Shown here one piece after another: positions 54,215 to 62,288 of a DNA stretch of 64,000 bases. A model generated the notes under the pieces. It made no database searches. It was not told where the DNA came from and was given only the letters and a program-made list of their open reading frames with translations. Made by a program: the position numbers and the translations under genes. This stretch comes from Paenibacillus alginolyticus DSM 5050 = NBRC 15375 (GTDB taxonomy: Bacteria > Bacillota > Bacilli > Paenibacillales > NBRC-103111): positions 1 through 64,000 of the forward strand of contig NZ_AUGY01000023.1 in assembly GCF_000422905.1 (NCBI RefSeq). Direction: 5' to 3'. Numbering within the stretch: position 1 is the stretch's first letter; each line of letters starts with the position of its first letter.

Positions 54215-55012
54215 TTAGAAAAACCATTTGACCATCCATCCAATAAAATGAGCAGACGGGATAAGGAAAACTTGCGCAAGCAGCGTTCCCAGAAATCGAG
54301 ACGTCATTAGCAGCGCATAAATTTTGCCAAGCTGTCTTCGTTGCGATTCGTCATGCAGTGCCTTGTCCGTGATAAGACCTAGCTGCGGATCTATGAATAT
54401 GGTAAGCAAAATAGTAGCAATACCGTTAATAAGTCCAGATGCTTGCGACGCTGTCGTTGCAAATTCAGGTAATAAATGCGCGGCATATAAGGAAGAAAGT
54501 ACACCAACCGAATAGAATGCTGTCACCATAATATTAATCAATAGGAATCGCTTTGGAATCCCCAAATAACGGAATTGGCTCAGCAGCTTGACGTTCGGCT
54601 TCTTCAAATATTTTTTCGTGTTCTTCAACTGCGTCACCGTTACACTCGTTATGAGTTTCGGAATCGATCCTGCAATTTCCAACCGGGAAATGACTCGAAC
54701 ACTGAGATTGATAAAAGACGGGAATAATGCAATCGCAATTAGTGTCCCAATCGACGAGGCGAATAAGCTGATTCGCAGGTATCGTTCCAAATCGAAGGTC
54801 GGCTCGCTCTTCGCGAAATCAACGAAATGCGCAGTCATTGGCGCCTGAATCAAATTCGCTGTGCGCGATACTAAGACGACGATGCCAACTAAAGAGAGTG
54901 CCACCGCCAACTTGTTCACTCGCACACCAGCATACCGAATCGAGTATGACAACGTTTCTGCTGTGTGGATAATCATCGTCAGAATGAAGACCAGTATGAG
55001 CGTGTTCGTCAT
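54215..55012 (-). CDS. amj: Lipid II flippase, Amj family (DUF2837)
   Basis: 265 residues with about six membrane segments. HTAETLSYSIRYAGVRVNKLAVALSL and LVSRTANLIQAPMTAHFVD are the signature N-terminal helices of Amj (YdaH), the alternative lipid II flippase of B. subtilis that replaces MurJ under envelope stress. IMVTAFYSVGVLSSLYAAHL and SGLINGIATILLTIFIDP are also family-typical. The ATG overlaps the stop of an upstream SRPBCC gene by four bases (ATGA). Confidence 0.9.
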   Translation of the reverse strand: MTNTLILVFILTMIIHTAETLSYSIRYAGVRVNKLAVALSLVGIVVLVSRTANLIQAPMTAHFVDFAKSEPTFDLERYLRISLFASSIGTLIAIALFPSFINLSVRVISRLEIAGSIPKLITSVTVTQLKNTKKYLKKPNVKLLSQFRYLGIPKRFLLINIMVTAFYSVGVLSSLYAAHLLPEFATTASQASGLINGIATILLTIFIDPQLGLITDKALHDESQRRQLGKIYALLMTSRFLGTLLAQVFLIPSAHFIGWMVKWFF

Positions 55013-55443
55013 CGTATGGACTTATCCTCAGCAAGGGCTAGTAACCCGCTGATGACCTCTTCCCAATGTTCTTTCATGGCTTCTCTCTGCTCCGCGCTGT
55101 CCAGCTTCTCTTGATGAAAGCTAATCGTTGTTTTCCCTGGACTGGAGGCAGGCAGCAGACGAATTTGTAGGGTTGACGCATTCGGGAAGCCAGCAGGCTG
55201 CCATGATAATCGAAGTTGCTCCAGCGGCTTCACGACACGAAATTCCCCTGTTGTTCCTTCTTGCGTCACGAACTTGTGACCCTTCATGATCTGGGCTGTC
55301 GCCGCATCACCTAACCAAAGCCTTCGCCCTCGTGTTGAAGTCAGCAACTCCCAAGCTTCCTCTTGGAAAAAGGGAAGTGTCCGTCTAACACCAATTTGAA
55401 AGCCAACCGAAGCGGTCAGACCAACTGGCTTGTTGGTATTCAT
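55009..55443 (-). CDS. SRPBCC/AHSA1-domain protein
   Basis: 144 residues of the START-like fold: FFQEEAWELLTSTRGRRLWLGDAA at the start, FRVVKPLEQLRLSWQP, and the C-terminal helix REAMKEHWEEVISGLLALAED, as in AHSA1-like (Activator of Hsp90 homologue 1-like) proteins. Ligand unknown. It is coupled to amj by an ATGA overlap. Confidence 0.85.
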   Translation of the reverse strand: MNTNKPVGLTASVGFQIGVRRTLPFFQEEAWELLTSTRGRRLWLGDAATAQIMKGHKFVTQEGTTGEFRVVKPLEQLRLSWQPAGFPNASTLQIRLLPASSPGKTTISFHQEKLDSAEQREAMKEHWEEVISGLLALAEDKSIR

Positions 55444-55480
55444 CTCTTCTTGCCTCCTATCGGGATAAAATTCACTGATT

Positions 55481-56008
55481 TTAAACCTGAAGCCGTTTTC
55501 TCATCCAACGAATCTGTCCCCGATGATTAATCTCGTCCTCAAATACGTGGTACCACATGAAATAATGATTGGCTGGTTGATTCCGCTAGAAAGGGTATTC
55601 CTCATATAACCAATCATCGGTTTTTGTCTTGAAAACCTCATACGTTTTGCTGCGCACTTCGTTCAAAATGTTAAGGTAATAGTCGAGATTATTTCCCTTA
55701 ATTTCAGCTCTTCCTTGATCACCAAGCTTGAGAGCTGCTCCCCAAATTTTCATTTCTTCCTCGTTCAAGTCACGGTGCTCGAAAGTCTCCAACTGATAAG
55801 CAACCTCAACAGCTGCGAAGTGCAGCAGCAACGAGCCGATCGAGTTGCTTGTCTCATCGATAGTGTAGTCTAATTGTTCGGTAGTAAGTCCTTCCACACT
55901 TCTCAGTGTTGTACTTCTTGCGTAATTCATCATCGACATCAGCCTGCTAATTTGAGGCGCATACCCAGGTATGTCTGTGATTAAAAGTAGATTGGGTGTA
56001 TCGTACAT
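55481..56008 (-). pseudogene. DinB-family protein interrupted by an in-frame amber codon
   Basis: From the ATG at 56008 (SD AAGGAG) the frame reads a DinB-type protein: MSMMNYARSTTLRSVEGL, TSNSIGSLLLHFAAVEVAYQ, LNEVRSKTYEVFKTK. It stops at TAG (55586-55588) after WLYEEYPF. The same frame then continues for 34 residues, RNQPANHYFMWYHVFEDEIN and HRGQIRWMRKRLQV, to a TAA at 55481-55483. That is the expected C-terminal helix with the metal-binding His of the family. The TAG stands where a Trp (TGG) would be natural. It is a nonsense mutation, or readthrough. Confidence 0.8.
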
Positions 56009-56104
56009 CTGAACATTCGCTCCTTGTTTAATCGTTACGATTATCTTAATTAGATTCGTGCTTTTGGTATATTTCCCCTGCTTCGTATTAAACGACTCTA
56101 TCAA

Positions 56105-56601
56105 ACTTCTGATCGGTTATTTCCACAAATTTAAATTCTAAAGAAACTGCTTCTATCAAAAATAACAAGAACAACAAGAACAAGAACAATAACAGCAATA
56201 ACAGCTACAATAACCTCTGACAGATCCTAGTTCTAAGTGCTAAGATTAAATTCCAATGTCCAATGCCAAGAGCATATTCCACGATCCAAGTGCCAAGAAC
56301 AAGTTCCAAGTGCTAAGAGCAAGTTCCAAGTGCTAAGAAAAGTTCTAAGTCCGAAGACCTGTTCTCCAGCCCCCGTTGGAGCAATCGAACAACATTTGCT
56401 GTAAAACATGCAGTTAATTTTGCTTCAATTACTCATCCTGAAGAATTAGATGCACTTCATACATCAAATTCACCCGAAAAGCTCCGATTTGAGCCTTTGA
56501 AGGAGAAATCAGCTGCACATTTTGCAGGTAATCCACTCCAAATGGGGTACAACGCCTAATTTTGATGCACAAAATGCATGTTGTGTGAATTCTGGCTTCA
56601 C
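56105..56601. other. Intergenic region between rpiA and the DinB-like gene
   Basis: No gene recognised. The left part (56158-56365) is a low-complexity and degenerate repeat tract. The right part (about 56370-56600) is unique sequence with short dyads such as ATGCACAAAATGCAT near 56563, but no promoter, RNA fold or ORF I would defend. Confidence 0.6.
56158..56365. repeat. Low-complexity and degenerate ~20-base tandem repeats
   Basis: 56158-56210 is a purine-biased run built from AACAAG/AACAAT/AACAGC hexamers. From about 56226 to 56365 variants of AAGTGCTAAGAGCAAGTTCC repeat; units at 56288-56307 (AAGTGCCAAGAACAAGTTCC) and 56308-56327 (AAGTGCTAAGAGCAAGTTCC) are the best preserved, with a third at 56328-56346 and weaker copies on each side. 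Confidence 0.75.
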
Positions 56602-57282
56602 TCATAGTTGGTCGATAATTTTTACTTTTCCATCGTTGTATCCAATGATTAATGAACTTACCATGCGAGTAAATAATCCATTATCAAGAACACCTGGAAT
56701 TAAGTTAATTTGTTTATTTAGCTCTCTTGGTTCTACTATTTTTTCAAAGTTACAATCTACGATTATGTTTCCGTTATCCGTTATATACTCCTTATCGTTA
56801 CTCATTCGTATCCTTGTGTTACACCCTAGTTCCTTTAATTTATTTATAGTAAAATTCGCAGCAAAGGGGACGATTTCGACCGGTAATGGAAATTGGCCTA
56901 AATGTTCAACTCGTTTTGATTCATCTACTATGACGAAAAACCTCTTACTATTACTCGCTAGTATCTTCTCTCTGACTAATGCGCCGCCTCCGCCCTTGAT
57001 TAAGTTTAAATGAGGATCAACTTCATCTGCACCATCAATCGTTAGGTCAATCACCTCGATTTCAGAAAAAGGCACCATTGGAATTCCTAATTTATTGGCC
57101 AATTCTTCCGAGTCTCTAGAACTCGCTACGGCCCGGATACGAAGTCCTTCTTGTATTCTCTGAGCAATCTTATGGATTGCCCAATAGGCGGTTGAACCAG
57201 TACCTAATCCTACGACCATGCCATCTTCAATGAATTCAACAGCTTTCTCAGCTGCTAATTGTTTAGGGTTCATCATATTCAA
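56602..57282 (-). CDS. rpiA: Ribose-5-phosphate isomerase A
   Basis: 226 residues, full length for RpiA. The active-site segments are VVGLGTGSTAYWAI, DLTIDGADEVDPHLNLIKGGGGALVREKI (Asp, Asp and Lys of the catalytic set) and FFVIVDESKRVEHLG. It interconverts ribulose-5-phosphate and ribose-5-phosphate in the pentose phosphate pathway. The start is the TTG at 57282, six bases after AGGAG, or the ATG pair two codons later. Many Firmicutes use RpiB instead, so an RpiA here may be an extra enzyme. Monocistronic. Confidence 0.93.
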   Translation of the reverse strand: MNMMNPKQLAAEKAVEFIEDGMVVGLGTGSTAYWAIHKIAQRIQEGLRIRAVASSRDSEELANKLGIPMVPFSEIEVIDLTIDGADEVDPHLNLIKGGGGALVREKILASNSKRFFVIVDESKRVEHLGQFPLPVEIVPFAANFTINKLKELGCNTRIRMSNDKEYITDNGNIIVDCNFEKIVEPRELNKQINLIPGVLDNGLFTRMVSSLIIGYNDGKVKIIDQL

Positions 57283-57417
57283 TTTTCACTCCTAAATTAA
57301 ATTATTCCTTATCTTATTTTGCCCTCATCATAGCGGAATTACAATCTTTGTCAATTGGAAAAGGAGTTCATATATGTTCGTGAAACCCTCACAAATTTCC
57401 TTTATACAAAAAAAAAA

Positions 57418-57438
57418 GAAGCCCGACTCTCAGGCTTC
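57418..57438 (-). terminator. Terminator of the ABC exporter operon
   Basis: On the minus strand GAAGCC-TGAGAGTCG-GGCTTC runs into a TTTTTTTTTT tract. It lies 10 bases past the stop of the second exporter gene. Confidence 0.9.
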
Positions 57439-57447
57439 TCTACTAAA

Positions 57448-59400
57448 TCATGATGATGGCCGCTCATCGCCATACCACAGCTCCCGGAACGTCGCACTCT
57501 GCCGCAGCAGTTCCTCCGAGTTTCCTTCGGCCTCAATGCGGCCCTCCTTCATCACAATGATGTGGTCCGCCCGCGTGAGTGCCGTTTTGCGGTGGGATAC
57601 GACCAGGCAGGTCGCGTCGCTTCGACGCTCGAACATCCGCTCCCACAGCTTCTGTTCCGTCTCGACGTCGAGCGCGCTCGACAAGTCGTCGAAGACGTAC
57701 AGCTCTGCGTCGCGTACGAGCATGCGCGCTGCAGCCGTCCGCTGCGCTTGCCCGCCGGAGAGCTTCACCCCGCGCGGGCCGATGACGGTGTCCAGCCCGC
57801 CAGGCAGCTGCGCGACGTCGACCTCCATCACCGCCGCGTGTAAGGCCAGCTGCAAGCTATCGCCTTGCTCCGCTTGCCCGAGCAAAATATTGTTGCGCAG
57901 CGTATCGCTGTATAGCCGCGGCACCTGCGCGGTATAAGCGCTCCGCGGCGGTGTAAAGAATGTGCCCGGGTCTTCGACGGGCACACCGTTCCACGCAATC
58001 GTTCCCTCTCCCTTGGGCAGCAGCCCAAGGAGGGAGCGAACAAGCGTGGTCTTGCCCGAACCGATCGTTCCCGTAATCACGGTGAACGATCCTCTTTTCA
58101 AGCTGAAGTGAATGTCCGAGATCCCTCTGCCTGTATCCGAGTAGGCGTAGCTCAGTCCATTCACATCAAGCCGCTGCAGTGAGGCTGCTATCTGGTCTTC
58201 ATGATTGAATTGCCCCTCTACCTTTTCACCAACCGCAAATTCACGCTCAAATCCTTCTTCTTGCTGTGACATATCCGCGTTAAAGCGCTCGAATCCTTGC
58301 TCTATCTTTACTCTTCCCTCACGCTCATCCCCACTCTGACGCTGCATCTCTATCCCTTCCTGAGCCAAAGGGACAGTGGACACAGCAGCCTCCGCCACTT
58401 TACTCTCCGCCTTCAAATGCAAAGAATTAACCATCGTAAGAACCTTCGCCGATGCCCCCTGCAAAAGAAACGTCAATCTCTCCAACGACACACTCATCTG
58501 CTTAAAATACGTAATAAATTTACCCACATTTGTAATAAACTGCGTAACAAAAGTTAAATAGTACACGAATAAAGCGAAATCTCCGACGGTAAACGTCCCA
58601 GCTCTCATTTTTGTTCCAGCTAGCAATAAGATAAGTCCCGTCCCCAAGTTAACCGAGTTTGAAAATACCGAATCCAGCAGTTCACCCATGAGCCGATCCT
58701 TCAACATCGCTTTCCTGCGGTCGTCACCGAAGCTCCTGAACCGAGCGATCACTCGTTTCTCCGCTCCAGCCACTTGAATCGCCTGCACATTGCCAAACAT
58801 TTCGCTAATCTCTCCCGTTACCTTGGACGTCGCTTCGCGGCTGGCTGCACGATATTTCTGCAAACGCACCGTAGCCAATTGCGCAGCTGTAATGACGAGA
58901 ACGATTGGCATAAACACGAGCAGAGTCATTTGAGCATCAATCCGAATCAGGATATAGCCCGACACGAGGGCAAAACAAGTCATCCCGAACACATCGACCG
59001 ACCAGCTAGCTGCCTCTTCCGATTGATCGACATCATCTCGGAAATGACTGATCGCTTCCCCCGGAGATACAGGAATTGCCTGTGCCCCCGGCTGCTTTAA
59101 TACATGCTCAAGCAGATTGCGCCTCAGCAGCATTCCCATACGAAAACGAAAATTAACATCCGTAATAAAACCAATCACTATCAGCATGATGCGACCTATA
59201 GCGGCAGCCATCAACAATGCGATAAGTCCCCAAACACCGTAACCAAGCGCCGACTTACCTGTTAGAGAATCGAAAAACTCTTTCGTAATAAGTCCAGGTG
59301 CAATCGGCGCCAAATAAATAACCGTCCAAGCAATGGCATTGACCAGATACCGTATTGGACGGTACATGATAAGCCGCCACAAATATTGATACGTATTCAT
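57448..59400 (-). CDS. Heterodimeric ABC exporter subunit, degenerate-site half
   Basis: 650 residues: six-helix transmembrane domain (about 1-315) and nucleotide-binding domain (about 410-650). Walker A is GTIGSGKTT (about 443-451), signature LSGGQAQRTAAARML, and Walker B YVFDDLSSALD, where the catalytic Glu after the Walker B Asp is Asp. This is the hallmark of the degenerate ATP site in BmrC/TM287-type heterodimers. Between the two domains an unusual Glu/Lys/Gln-rich insert occupies about 330-408. The NBD coding region is strikingly GC-rich. The ATG overlaps the stop of its partner gene (ATGA). Confidence 0.93.
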   Translation of the reverse strand: MNTYQYLWRLIMYRPIRYLVNAIAWTVIYLAPIAPGLITKEFFDSLTGKSALGYGVWGLIALLMAAAIGRIMLIVIGFITDVNFRFRMGMLLRRNLLEHVLKQPGAQAIPVSPGEAISHFRDDVDQSEEAASWSVDVFGMTCFALVSGYILIRIDAQMTLLVFMPIVLVITAAQLATVRLQKYRAASREATSKVTGEISEMFGNVQAIQVAGAEKRVIARFRSFGDDRRKAMLKDRLMGELLDSVFSNSVNLGTGLILLLAGTKMRAGTFTVGDFALFVYYLTFVTQFITNVGKFITYFKQMSVSLERLTFLLQGASAKVLTMVNSLHLKAESKVAEAAVSTVPLAQEGIEMQRQSGDEREGRVKIEQGFERFNADMSQQEEGFEREFAVGEKVEGQFNHEDQIAASLQRLDVNGLSYAYSDTGRGISDIHFSLKRGSFTVITGTIGSGKTTLVRSLLGLLPKGEGTIAWNGVPVEDPGTFFTPPRSAYTAQVPRLYSDTLRNNILLGQAEQGDSLQLALHAAVMEVDVAQLPGGLDTVIGPRGVKLSGGQAQRTAAARMLVRDAELYVFDDLSSALDVETEQKLWERMFERRSDATCLVVSHRKTALTRADHIIVMKEGRIEAEGNSEELLRQSATFRELWYGDERPSS

Positions 59401-61160
59401 GCCAATACCTCCTCTAAGCCTGTGGCTAGTAATTGGCTGAAGCGAGAATTCGGATCTGCGGCCAGATGCTCTCTTTTTCCCGATTCCAACACGCGCCCAT
59501 TATCCAGAATAAGAATATGATCCGCTCGTTGAACGGTTGTTAGTCGATGGGCAATCATGATACAGGACCGCTCTGTCAACAACTTAGAAACCGCTTTTTC
59601 CATACGCTGCTCTGTCAGCGGGTCAAGTCTTGAAGAAGCTTCGTCCATGATCACAAGTCCCGGATTCGTTAAGAAAACCCGTGCGAAGGCTAGCAGCTGA
59701 GCTTCTCCTGCTGACAGGCTTCCTCCTCCGGAGGCTAAACCTGTATTTAGCCCTTCAGGCATGGCTTCATACCACGCTCCAAGACCAAGCTCCTTGAGTA
59801 CTTCAATAATTTGTTCGTCCGTGATCGAATCGTCGTAGAACGTTAAGTTATCTCGAATGGTCCCTTGCATGATTTCAATATTTTGTGTCACAAGGGCTAC
59901 ACGTTTACGTAGATCAACTAACTTGCAGCTTCGGATATCCGTACCACCAAGCGCGATACTTCCACTTTGAGGATCATAAAAACGTAGAAGCAATCTTGCC
60001 ATCGTTGACTTTCCGCTACCCGTGCGGCCAAGGAGTCCAAGGATTTCTCCAGGTTTCAACGTCAGATTTAACCCCTCAATTGTAGGCTGATCCCCATCAT
60101 AACTAAACGTGACATCACGGAATTCAACACTGAGCGGTCCTTCCGGTAACGGAGCTCCAGTCCCATCCTTAATCTCAGACTGAATAGCGAAAAGCTCGCG
60201 AATACGAGAAATACTAGCGTCTGCCTTTTGCAAATCTTCCATTTGTGTACGGATCTTTTCAATCGGCTTGGCTAACAATTCCGTATAAAAGAAAATCAGA
60301 TACACAGTACCTAGAGAGATATGCTGGGTGTGCCATAGATAAGCGCTAATGCCAAACGCCATGGCGTTGCCAAGCGCAAAAACGAAAATAGACATGTTCC
60401 ACATCGCACAGAAACCGAGAAAGGCTTTGACCCGAAGCGGCAGCATTTTTCTAAGCATGGTATAGAAACGATTCATCACGAACCCAACAGCACCATTGGC
60501 ACGAATATCTTCTGTTCCTTCCAAATGCTCGCCAATAAAACCATAGAACTCCGCGTTCGCCTGCCGCCATCCCGCCCAAACTGGAACAGCAAATTTACGA
60601 ATCCACTGAATCATAAAGACCGCAAAAATGACGAAAAAGGCCATCCCCGCCCCAATCAACCAATTTTCCCGAAGCAACAAAATAATAATGCCGGCCATCA
60701 AAAGCAAATTTCCTAATAAATGAATGATCATGCTCGAGAAGAAATTGGCTAGTGCATTCACATCCCCATCAACACGCTCGATGAGCGAGCCTGATGTATG
60801 TGATTTATGAAAAGACATATCCAGTGATAAGCAATGAGCGGCCAGATCCACTCGCAGCTTATTCGTCGTTTTCCACCCTACATTTTCACTAAAATAGGTA
60901 GCAATGACTGAGACCAATTGTTGAACAAGCGCAAAGCCAATAAACATAATCGCGGCTGTGATCAGTGGCTGCATCGCTCCTTGCTTTTGAGCAGTATCGA
61001 TGAAATAGCGAATAATTTGCGGGTTGATGAGCTGAAGACCAATAGATGCGAATAAGAGCATCGTCAATGCAATGAGCGTACCCTTTTGCGGGAACAAATA
61101 TCGGCTAAGCAGCTCCGCATATTGCCCCATCGTGTTATGCTTTTTTTGTTTAGCCTTCAT
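59397..61160 (-). CDS. Heterodimeric ABC exporter subunit, catalytic-Glu half
   Basis: About 587 residues: transmembrane domain then NBD. Walker A is GRTGSGKST, Walker B LVIMDEASSRLDP has the catalytic Glu, and the signature is LSAGEAQLLAFARVF, not LSGGQ. The degenerate signature in this subunit faces the degenerate Walker B of its partner, so the pair has one consensus and one non-hydrolysing site, as in BmrCD and YfiBC. Probable multidrug or lipid exporter. The start is the ATG at 61160, eleven bases after GTGGAGG; the ORF's GTG at 61178 lies within that site. Confidence 0.93.
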   Translation of the reverse strand: MKAKQKKHNTMGQYAELLSRYLFPQKGTLIALTMLLFASIGLQLINPQIIRYFIDTAQKQGAMQPLITAAIMFIGFALVQQLVSVIATYFSENVGWKTTNKLRVDLAAHCLSLDMSFHKSHTSGSLIERVDGDVNALANFFSSMIIHLLGNLLLMAGIIILLLRENWLIGAGMAFFVIFAVFMIQWIRKFAVPVWAGWRQANAEFYGFIGEHLEGTEDIRANGAVGFVMNRFYTMLRKMLPLRVKAFLGFCAMWNMSIFVFALGNAMAFGISAYLWHTQHISLGTVYLIFFYTELLAKPIEKIRTQMEDLQKADASISRIRELFAIQSEIKDGTGAPLPEGPLSVEFRDVTFSYDGDQPTIEGLNLTLKPGEILGLLGRTGSGKSTMARLLLRFYDPQSGSIALGGTDIRSCKLVDLRKRVALVTQNIEIMQGTIRDNLTFYDDSITDEQIIEVLKELGLGAWYEAMPEGLNTGLASGGGSLSAGEAQLLAFARVFLTNPGLVIMDEASSRLDPLTEQRMEKAVSKLLTERSCIMIAHRLTTVQRADHILILDNGRVLESGKREHLAADPNSRFSQLLATGLEEVLA

Positions 61161-61213
61161 AAAGGAAGCGTCCTCCACTAATAATTAATGACATTAATAT
61201 TTAACTGTACTAA

Positions 61214-62164
61214 TCAATCAAACCATTTCTTTTTTCGGAACAGCCAATACATACCGAAGCCAATGCCGAACATGATAAATAGCACAACAAAATATCCCCA
61301 ACGCCAAGTAAGTTCCGGCATATTTTGAAAATTCATCCCATATATCCCTGCTATAAATGTCAGAGGCATGAAAATCGTCGTAATCACCGTTAAAGTCTTC
61401 ATGATCGTATTCATACGATAGGAATTTATGGAAACATAACTATCTCGTATATCCGCAGTTAAATCTCGGTTGGAGTCAATAATTTCGGAGAGCTTTAGCA
61501 AATGATCGTAGATGTCTGTAAAATAAATGACATGTTCTTTAAGACCTTCAATTTTTTCGGTATTAATAACACGATAGAGCAGATCCCTCATAGGAACAAT
61601 TGTCTTTCTAATCTTTAATAGCTTAGCTCTGATTTCAAATATCTCATTCATTAAGATATGTACCGGAACAGTTTTACCTTTTACTTCAATTTCATCTAAC
61701 TGATCTTCGATTTGATATAGACTAGGGAAATATTCATCTACCAGCTTATCTATAATTAAATAGGCCGTGTATATAATACCTTTCTCACTAAACTTTTGTT
61801 GTTCTGCCATGCGATGCCATGCCTCATCAATTTCCTTAGACGGTGAATAATGAAAAGTAACAATGAAGTTAGTGCCCCAGAACAAATCAACCTCTTCCGC
61901 AGCTAACGTTTCAGGATGCAAAGCATGAAGGACAAAAAAATGAGTATCCTCATAATGATCTAGTTTAGGTCGCTGCAGATAATGATAGCAATCTTCTACA
62001 GCAAGTGGATGAAATTGAAAATGTTTTTGTAAAAGTAAAGCCTCCTCCTTGGAAGGCGCATTGAAATCTACCCAGTACCGATCTATATTTGAATGTTTAA
62101 GATCGTCTAATGAGGATATATGGATAATCTCCTGTTCTTCATTAACAGCCAATATTCTAATCAC
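61214..62164 (-). CDS. corA: CorA-family magnesium transporter
   Basis: 316 residues, normal for CorA. A large cytoplasmic N-terminal domain and long stalk helix (about 200-260) precede two C-terminal membrane helices; the signature YGMNFQNMPE lies between them at the pore mouth. It is a pentameric channel for Mg2+ (also Co2+ or Ni2+). The start is GTG at 62164, six bases after GGGGGAG. Monocistronic. Confidence 0.95.
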   Translation of the reverse strand: MIRILAVNEEQEIIHISSLDDLKHSNIDRYWVDFNAPSKEEALLLQKHFQFHPLAVEDCYHYLQRPKLDHYEDTHFFVLHALHPETLAAEEVDLFWGTNFIVTFHYSPSKEIDEAWHRMAEQQKFSEKGIIYTAYLIIDKLVDEYFPSLYQIEDQLDEIEVKGKTVPVHILMNEIFEIRAKLLKIRKTIVPMRDLLYRVINTEKIEGLKEHVIYFTDIYDHLLKLSEIIDSNRDLTADIRDSYVSINSYRMNTIMKTLTVITTIFMPLTFIAGIYGMNFQNMPELTWRWGYFVVLFIMFGIGFGMYWLFRKKKWFD

Positions 62165-62240
62165 TTGTGTCTCCCCCTTAATTCCCTATTCATTAACCTA
62201 CATCAACGATTAAAGCTTGTCCATACACAACGGCAAAAAA

Positions 62241-62258
62241 GCCGCAATCGCTCGCGGC
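62241..62258 (-). terminator. Terminator after the aldehyde dehydrogenase gene
   Basis: On the minus strand GCCGC-GAGCGATT-GCGGC is followed by TTTTTTGCCG. It lies 30 bases past the stop. Confidence 0.88.
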
Positions 62259-62288
62259 CCTCATTCTCCTATTTTTTAAAAGCTAATT

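Noticed and set aside
56522..57013. 163-codon plus-strand ORF antisense to rpiA
   Set aside because: Shadow of a well-conserved gene; no ribosome-binding site or domain.
57374..57937. 187-codon plus-strand ORF and neighbouring Arg-rich ORFs
   Set aside because: Antisense open frames caused by the GC-rich patch in the ABC exporter gene; Ser/Arg-rich with no recognisable domain.
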